Source: Persephonella sp. IF05-L8
GTDB lineage: Bacteria > Aquificota > Aquificia > Aquificales > Hydrogenothermaceae
Direction: 5' to 3'
NCBI RefSeq assembly: GCF_000703045.1
Contig: NZ_JNLJ01000005.1
Span: 1 to 37,022, forward strand
Length of the DNA stretch: 37,022 nucleotides
The notes beneath the pieces are model-generated. The model was not told the origin of the DNA, searched no databases, and was given only the letters and a program-made list of their open reading frames with translations. Both the position numbers and the translations under genes were made by a program. Below are positions 32,383-37,022 of the stretch, one piece after another (position 1 is the stretch's first letter; every line of letters begins with the position of its first letter).

Positions 32383-34497
32383 TTAAGCGGGTTTTAGAAA
32401 ATCTTTAATAATTTGTTTTTCTCCTACATTTTCAAAAATGACTATTGCTTTATTTCCTGAAATAGATTTCACAACACCTTTTCCAAATACATCATGTTTA
32501 ACAAGCTGTCCTATTCTTATACCTGAAGATGAAGAAAAGGCCTTATTTCCATAGCTTGCAGCAGGTTTTGTAGATTTCTGAGATTTTTTAACCACTCCCT
32601 TATCTGCCAGTATTTTTACACTGTCTTTGATACTTTTCAGAAATCTGGATGGTTTGGTTTCATTAAGATAACCACTAAAAGATGCCCTCTGTTTTGCATA
32701 AGTCATAAATAATTTCTCTTTTGCCCTTGTAATTGCTACATAGAATAATCTTTTTTCCTCTTCCATCTGCTCAATATCCTCAAAAGACCTTCCACTTGGG
32801 AATATTCCATCTTCCAGTCCTGCGATAAACACTACAGGAAATTCCAATCCTTTGGCAGCATGGACAGTCATTATTTTTACAGTATTTGAGTTTTCCAGAT
32901 TATCCTGAGCCTGTGAAAGAGAACTTTCTTCTAAAAATTCCATAAATGTTTTTCCGCTTTTTTCTACTTCTTTCAGAGCATTGAAAAGCTCATGAATATT
33001 GGCAACTCTGTCTTCCCAGTCTTTGTATTTATCCATCAAATAATCTTCATATTTAATAACATCTACCACATACTTTGCTGTGTTTGCAGGGGAGGTATTT
33101 GCATGGTTTCTCACATACTCAATCAGTTCAAGAAATTCCTGAAGCCTGAGCTGGATTTTTTTTGACAAGGATGGATAAGCATCATGCAGAGCCTGAAGCC
33201 AGTCTGTTTCATAAAATTGCTTTATTTTTTGAATTGTTTTTTCTCCTATTCCCCTGGAAGGCAGATTAATTATCCTTTTAAATGCCTGTGTATCGGTCGG
33301 AATTAAAGCAAATCTAAGATATGCAAGGATATCCTTTATCTCAGCCCTTTCATAAAACTTAACTCCGCCTATAACCTGATATGGAATGTTATGCTTTATA
33401 AAAGCTTCTTCAATATTACGGGATAGATAAGACATTCTTACAAGCACGGCAAAATCTGAGTATGAATATCCTTCTTCCTTTGTTATGGATTTTATTTTTC
33501 TGGCTATAAAATCACTTTCTTTTTTATCTGTTTCCAGAATTATTAGATATATATCTTCTCCGCCTTTTTTATCTGTCCATAGATTTAAAACCTTTTCTTT
33601 CCAGCGACCTTTTATATCAGATATTACTTTGTTTGCCACAGATAATATTTTTTCTGTAGAACGGTAGTTTCTTTCAAGTTTTATTATTTTGGTGTTGGGG
33701 AAATCATTTTCAAAATCCAGTATATTCTCAGGATTTGCACCTCTCCATGTGTATATACATTGCTGAGGGTCTCCCACAACGGTAATACAATCTCTGTTTC
33801 CGACAATCTGCTTTAAAATCTCATGCTGAACAAGGTTGGTATCTTGATACTCATCTACCAGAATATAATCAAACTTTTCCTGCCATTTTTTCAGGATTTC
33901 TGGATTTTCTTTAAATAGCTTGACAACATTAAGCAGTAGGTCATCAAAATCCATTGCATTACTAAATGCCAGATGCTCCTGATATTTTTGATAGATTTTT
34001 GGAAGATGGGGCATGGTAAAGGCATAAAAGTCCAGTATTGATTTATCCAGATTTTGTTTAATCTGGCTTATTATATTTTTCAGCCTTTCAGGTTTATAAA
34101 CCTCTCCATCAAGGTCTAACTCTTTTATCACATCTTTTAAAACTTTTTTGCTGTCTTCCTCATCATATATAACAAAGTCATTTTTATATCCAATATGCTC
34201 TGCTTCTATTCTGAGGATTTTTGCAGAAAGGCTGTGGAATGTTGTTATCCATTCAGGTTCATTTTGTAAATCAAGGGCTTTGACTACCCTTTCTTTCATT
34301 TCATTGGCTGCTTTATTTGTAAATGTGATAGCAAGTATTCTATTAACAGGAATACCAAATTTTTCCACAAGATACATTATTTTGTGTGTTATAACCCTTG
34401 TTTTCCCTGAACCTGCCCCTGCCAGAACAAGAAGCGGTGAACTAAAGTATTCTACAGCCTCTTTTTGCTGGGGGTTTAAACCTTCTAATATATCCAT
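32383..34497 (-). CDS. UvrD/PcrA-type superfamily 1 DNA helicase
   Basis: 704 residues, a 3'-5' DNA helicase for repair or replication restart. Motif I is AGAGSGKT (26-33), QxxA-like and Q-motif LNPQQKEAVEY precede it, motif II is VDEYQDTN, motif III VVGDPQQCIYTWRGA, motif IV LERNYRS, and motif V/VI KIMTVHAAKGLEFPVVFI and RLFYVAITRAKEKL. The C-terminal tail after about 640 ends in a PcrA/UvrD-type Tudor-like domain (VKHDVFGKGVVKSISGNKAIVIFE). The ATG is preceded by GGAGG. It is isolated on the minus strand between the murI palindrome and the chemoreceptor terminator. Confidence 0.95.
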   Translation of the reverse strand: MDILEGLNPQQKEAVEYFSSPLLVLAGAGSGKTRVITHKIMYLVEKFGIPVNRILAITFTNKAANEMKERVVKALDLQNEPEWITTFHSLSAKILRIEAEHIGYKNDFVIYDEEDSKKVLKDVIKELDLDGEVYKPERLKNIISQIKQNLDKSILDFYAFTMPHLPKIYQKYQEHLAFSNAMDFDDLLLNVVKLFKENPEILKKWQEKFDYILVDEYQDTNLVQHEILKQIVGNRDCITVVGDPQQCIYTWRGANPENILDFENDFPNTKIIKLERNYRSTEKILSVANKVISDIKGRWKEKVLNLWTDKKGGEDIYLIILETDKKESDFIARKIKSITKEEGYSYSDFAVLVRMSYLSRNIEEAFIKHNIPYQVIGGVKFYERAEIKDILAYLRFALIPTDTQAFKRIINLPSRGIGEKTIQKIKQFYETDWLQALHDAYPSLSKKIQLRLQEFLELIEYVRNHANTSPANTAKYVVDVIKYEDYLMDKYKDWEDRVANIHELFNALKEVEKSGKTFMEFLEESSLSQAQDNLENSNTVKIMTVHAAKGLEFPVVFIAGLEDGIFPSGRSFEDIEQMEEEKRLFYVAITRAKEKLFMTYAKQRASFSGYLNETKPSRFLKSIKDSVKILADKGVVKKSQKSTKPAASYGNKAFSSSSGIRIGQLVKHDVFGKGVVKSISGNKAIVIFENVGEKQIIKDFLKPA

Positions 34498-34568
34498 ACT
34501 TCCTCCGTGAGAAAAAACTGTATCTATTATAGGACAACAGAGGAAAAATTTGGGAAGAAAAAAGAAAA

Positions 34569-34590
34569 AGGCAAGGAGGAAGCCTTGCCT
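34569..34590 (-). terminator. Intrinsic terminator after the chemoreceptor
   Basis: AGGCAAGG (34569-34576) and CCTTGCCT (34583-34590) form a perfect 8-bp stem with a 6-base loop. On the minus strand TTTTTCTTTTTTC follows, a strong U-tract. Confidence 0.88.
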
Positions 34591-34599
34591 GAGAAACTT

Positions 34600-36594
34600 T
34601 TATGTCTTGAATTCTTCAAGAATTTTACTGAGATTTTCTGTCATTGTATATAGATGCTCTGTTGCTTTGGCAATTTCTTCAACACTCTGGGTGTTGGCAG
34701 TTGAAATCTCATTAATCTTTTCTATATCAGCTATAATTCCCTTGATTTCTTCTACTATTGCTTTAATGGATTCTGATGCGTCTTCTGAGACTTCGGCTGT
34801 TTCTTTCATGGTGGTTGTTATGTTGTTTACATCCTCTTCAACTTTTGAGGATTCCTCTGCAAGTTTATTGACAGCCTGTGCATTGCTGGAGATTTTTTCG
34901 GCTATGTTATTTATATGGGTTAAAAGCTCCATAATGGTGTTTGTTATGTTTTCAACATACTCCCTTGATTTTTCTGCAAGGTTTCTTACTTCATCAGCAA
35001 CAACTGCAAATCCTTTTCCAAATTCTCCAGCTCTTGCTGCCTCAATAGCAGCATTAAGGGCAAGCAGGTTTGTCTGATTTGCTATATCCTCAATAAGTTT
35101 AAGAACCTCTTTTGTTTTTTCTGTGGCTTCTTTTAGTGCTTCAAGCTCCTGAACAATTTTGATTTCTTCTGCAGCACTGGATTTTACAGTTTCTATGAGA
35201 CTTGAAATCTTACCTTTTGCTTCATCAAGTGTTTCACTTGCCTTTATTATTTTTTCTTTGGTCTGTTCAAGTTTTTCTACAGAAACCTCAAGGGGTTTTC
35301 TTATAGAGTGGGCTTTTGTTGTTGTGTTATTGACTATATGAGTTTCCTCTTCTGCTCTTTTCTCTATTTCTGTTGCAGTTGCAGAAAGCTCAGCCGCAAT
35401 AGATGTGTTTTCCTGGGAAGCAATTTTTGCCTGTTCAATGGCTTCTCTTGAGGCTTCAATCAGGTAGTTAATAGAGTCTGCAATATTTTTCATCTCATCA
35501 TTTGTATTTATTCTGACTTTTTTCGTGAAGTCTTTTGTATCAGCTATGTATTTAAGTTCTTTCTGTATAGTGGTTATCGTAGTGCTGATTGATTTGTTTA
35601 TCATAAATCCTATAAGTACTATGAAGGTTATTATCGCTGAAGAAATAATAAAGTCTGCTATAAGATTACCTTTAGCATGGGATTGGATATCATTTATAGT
35701 TTTAATTAGTGTGGCAGACATATAATCTTCTGCTTTTTTCATAAGATTGATTTTCTTTGTAATAGTATCAAACCAGTAGTGTGGGTCTACACCAAAGTTT
35801 CCTTCCTGTGCTTTTTGAATGGCTATGTTCTCCATTCTTTTAACTTCTTCAACAACCTGACCACTGACTATCTGGCGGTATTTTTGAAGGAAATCCTCAG
35901 GTGCTATAGTTTCAAATGATATCAGGAAGGCTCTTTGTTCACTTAAAAGAGATATAAATCTGGTATAAAGTTCAGGTGTAAAGCTTCCTTGTGCAAAAAC
36001 AGCAGATAAAACAGCTCTTTCTACCCCCATTCTTTCTTTTGCAAATAAAAAGTCTGTATAAGCCGTTAGCTGTTTTGTTATAGTGGCATCGGAGCTATTT
36101 TTTGCAAAAGAACCTATTGTTTCCAGAAATAGTCTGTTGAGATTTGTATAAAAGCCTATTGCTTTGTTTACAGGAATGTCTAAACTATCAACCTGATTTC
36201 TTATAAAATTAAGTTTATTAAGTTCTTCCAGTGCTGTCTGGAGTTTCATATATGTTTTTTCTGGAATACTACTTTTATCTATCTTATTTAAATAGTTTTT
36301 AAGCTGGGATATTTTCTGGTCTGTTAGTCTTCGTTGTTCTTGAAGTTCTATTTTGAATTTTGTTCCACCACTTCCCAGATAGCCTGCTGTTCTTCCCCTT
36401 TCTTTTTGTAATTCATGAACAACTGCTGATATTTTTGTTGCAAGATTTACACTGTTCTCAATAATTTGAGATTCAGAGTAGCTTTTGTAGTGGTTATACA
36501 AAAAAATGGAGGTGTAAATTAAGATTGCCAGAAGGGGAATAATAGAAAGAATGAGAACTTTCATTTTAATGGTTAGATTTGATAAAAATTTCAT
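34600..36594 (-). CDS. Methyl-accepting chemotaxis protein with NIT-type sensor domain
   Basis: 664 residues. I place the start at ATG 36594 ([12 protein letters not shown]) because GGAGG lies five bases before it; an ATG 12 bases earlier would place that site inside the gene. One transmembrane helix near the start and one about 312-333 flank a helical periplasmic domain of about 260 residues. That domain begins [19 protein letters not shown], the signature of the NIT (nitrate/nitrite sensing) fold. A HAMP linker and a signalling hairpin with [38 protein letters not shown] follow. Nitrate or nitrite is a plausible ligand. Ligand choice is inference; the chemoreceptor call is firm. Confidence 0.93.
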   Translation of the reverse strand: MKFLSNLTIKMKVLILSIIPLLAILIYTSIFLYNHYKSYSESQIIENSVNLATKISAVVHELQKERGRTAGYLGSGGTKFKIELQEQRRLTDQKISQLKNYLNKIDKSSIPEKTYMKLQTALEELNKLNFIRNQVDSLDIPVNKAIGFYTNLNRLFLETIGSFAKNSSDATITKQLTAYTDFLFAKERMGVERAVLSAVFAQGSFTPELYTRFISLLSEQRAFLISFETIAPEDFLQKYRQIVSGQVVEEVKRMENIAIQKAQEGNFGVDPHYWFDTITKKINLMKKAEDYMSATLIKTINDIQSHAKGNLIADFIISSAIITFIVLIGFMINKSISTTITTIQKELKYIADTKDFTKKVRINTNDEMKNIADSINYLIEASREAIEQAKIASQENTSIAAELSATATEIEKRAEEETHIVNNTTTKAHSIRKPLEVSVEKLEQTKEKIIKASETLDEAKGKISSLIETVKSSAAEEIKIVQELEALKEATEKTKEVLKLIEDIANQTNLLALNAAIEAARAGEFGKGFAVVADEVRNLAEKSREYVENITNTIMELLTHINNIAEKISSNAQAVNKLAEESSKVEEDVNNITTTMKETAEVSEDASESIKAIVEEIKGIIADIEKINEISTANTQSVEEIAKATEHLYTMTENLSKILEEFKT

Positions 36595-36663
36595 CCATTC
36601 CTCCATTAATATTTTTTTATCTGTTTTATTAATTTTCGGTTGTTTATGGGAATTTTATAGATT

Positions 36664-37022
36664 TTAATTGACAAAATATTTTCTCATGTACTGATTATAA
36701 AGACCTTCTTTTTCCATAAGTTCCTGATGAGTTCCTTCTTCTACTATTTCCCCTTTATCAAGAACATAGATATAATCTGCCTGTTGAACTGTTGATAATC
36801 GGTGGGCAATGATGATGGCTGTTTTTTTCTCCAGATATTTTTGAAGAGCATTAAACAGTTTATATTCTGTATGGGTATCAAGGGCTGATGTGGATTCGTC
36901 AAGGATAACAATTTTAGGGTCTTGTAAAATCATTCTGGCTATAGCAAGTCGTTGTCTTTGGCCTCCGGAAAGTCTAACCCCGTTTTTTCCGATAAGTGTA
37001 TCCAGTTTTTGTGGTAATGCCT
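36664..37022 (-). CDS. ABC transporter ATP-binding C-terminal part, cut by window edge
   Basis: The frame continues through the right edge of the window, so only the last 118 codons are present. The end of the nucleotide-binding domain is visible: the signature VRLSGGQRQRLAIARMIL, Walker B IVILDESTSALD, and the H-loop IIIAHRLSTVQQADYIYVLDKGEIVEEGTHQELM. The LSGGQRQR and AHRLSTVQQADYI patterns are those of exporter-type half-transporters (MsbA/MdlB group) with a fused membrane domain, which would lie beyond the window. Transported substrate cannot be inferred. Confidence 0.95.
   Translation of the reverse strand, partial: ALPQKLDTLIGKNGVRLSGGQRQRLAIARMILQDPKIVILDESTSALDTHTEYKLFNALQKYLEKKTAIIIAHRLSTVQQADYIYVLDKGEIVEEGTHQELMEKEGLYNQYMRKYFVN

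Noticed and set aside
34148-35077. Long Ser-rich plus-strand frames opposite the helicase and the chemoreceptor
   Set aside because: They are antisense shadows of conserved minus-strand genes with typical low-complexity composition.
1-37022. CRISPR array, tRNA or rRNA genes, or insertion sequences
   Set aside because: No regularly spaced repeats, cloverleaf-like intergenic sequence, rRNA stretches or transposase-like protein were found when reading the gaps and frames by eye.

Overview
The window reads as a chromosomal segment of a thermophilic Aquificota bacterium, most like Hydrogenothermaceae (Persephonella/Sulfurihydrogenibium type). This is an inference from the strong A+T bias, the Lys/Glu/Ile-rich proteins, c-type cytochromes beside a NapH-like ferredoxin, a nitrate-sensor-type chemoreceptor, heptose (LPS) synthesis and a BamD-like lipoprotein. 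No database search was possible. I see no rRNA, tRNA, CRISPR array, insertion sequence or integrase.

Bases 1-4253 are the accessory part: a tight plus-strand operon, cut by the window edge, with three consecutive class III nucleotidyl-cyclase-like proteins, a four-helix membrane protein and a three-helix protein resembling the Pycsar transmembrane effector. I read it as an unusual Pycsar-like anti-phage (cyclic nucleotide signalling) locus. The three cyclases keep different subsets of the catalytic residues.

Bases 4298-7150 hold rubredoxin plus a methyltransferase, a triheme and a pentaheme cytochrome c, and a small membrane protein read from the other strand behind a palindromic operator. 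Bases 7390-9330 are a parA-parB pair preceded by TAAGACAAT repeats. A small orphan gene follows, then thiL, divergent from an operon efp-accB-hldD-thrB. A convergent cluster (CoA-binding protein, coiled-coil membrane protein, folE) meets it at a shared terminator.

Bases 15142-22275 carry a Bat/MoxR-type system: a small membrane protein, a von Willebrand A (VWA) protein, a BatD-like protein, a VWA-TPR fusion, then two unrecognised genes, then the MoxR ATPase and a DUF58 protein. MscS and an M24 peptidase follow on the minus strand, then purF and a PEGA/beta-propeller lipoprotein. Between the peptidase and purF is an intrinsic terminator in an orientation that no visible gene explains. A 16-bp palindrome (GTTAGT, 4-base spacer, ACTAAC) occurs there and again at 27708.

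Bases 27790-32210 hold a NapH-like ferredoxin and an operon rng-bamD-rsfS-murI; rsfS appears to start at ATA. The minus strand then carries a UvrD/PcrA helicase, a NIT-domain chemoreceptor and the end of an ABC exporter that runs off the window. An extended -10 of the form TATGCTAWAWT recurs in front of several genes (rubredoxin, efp, the M24 peptidase).
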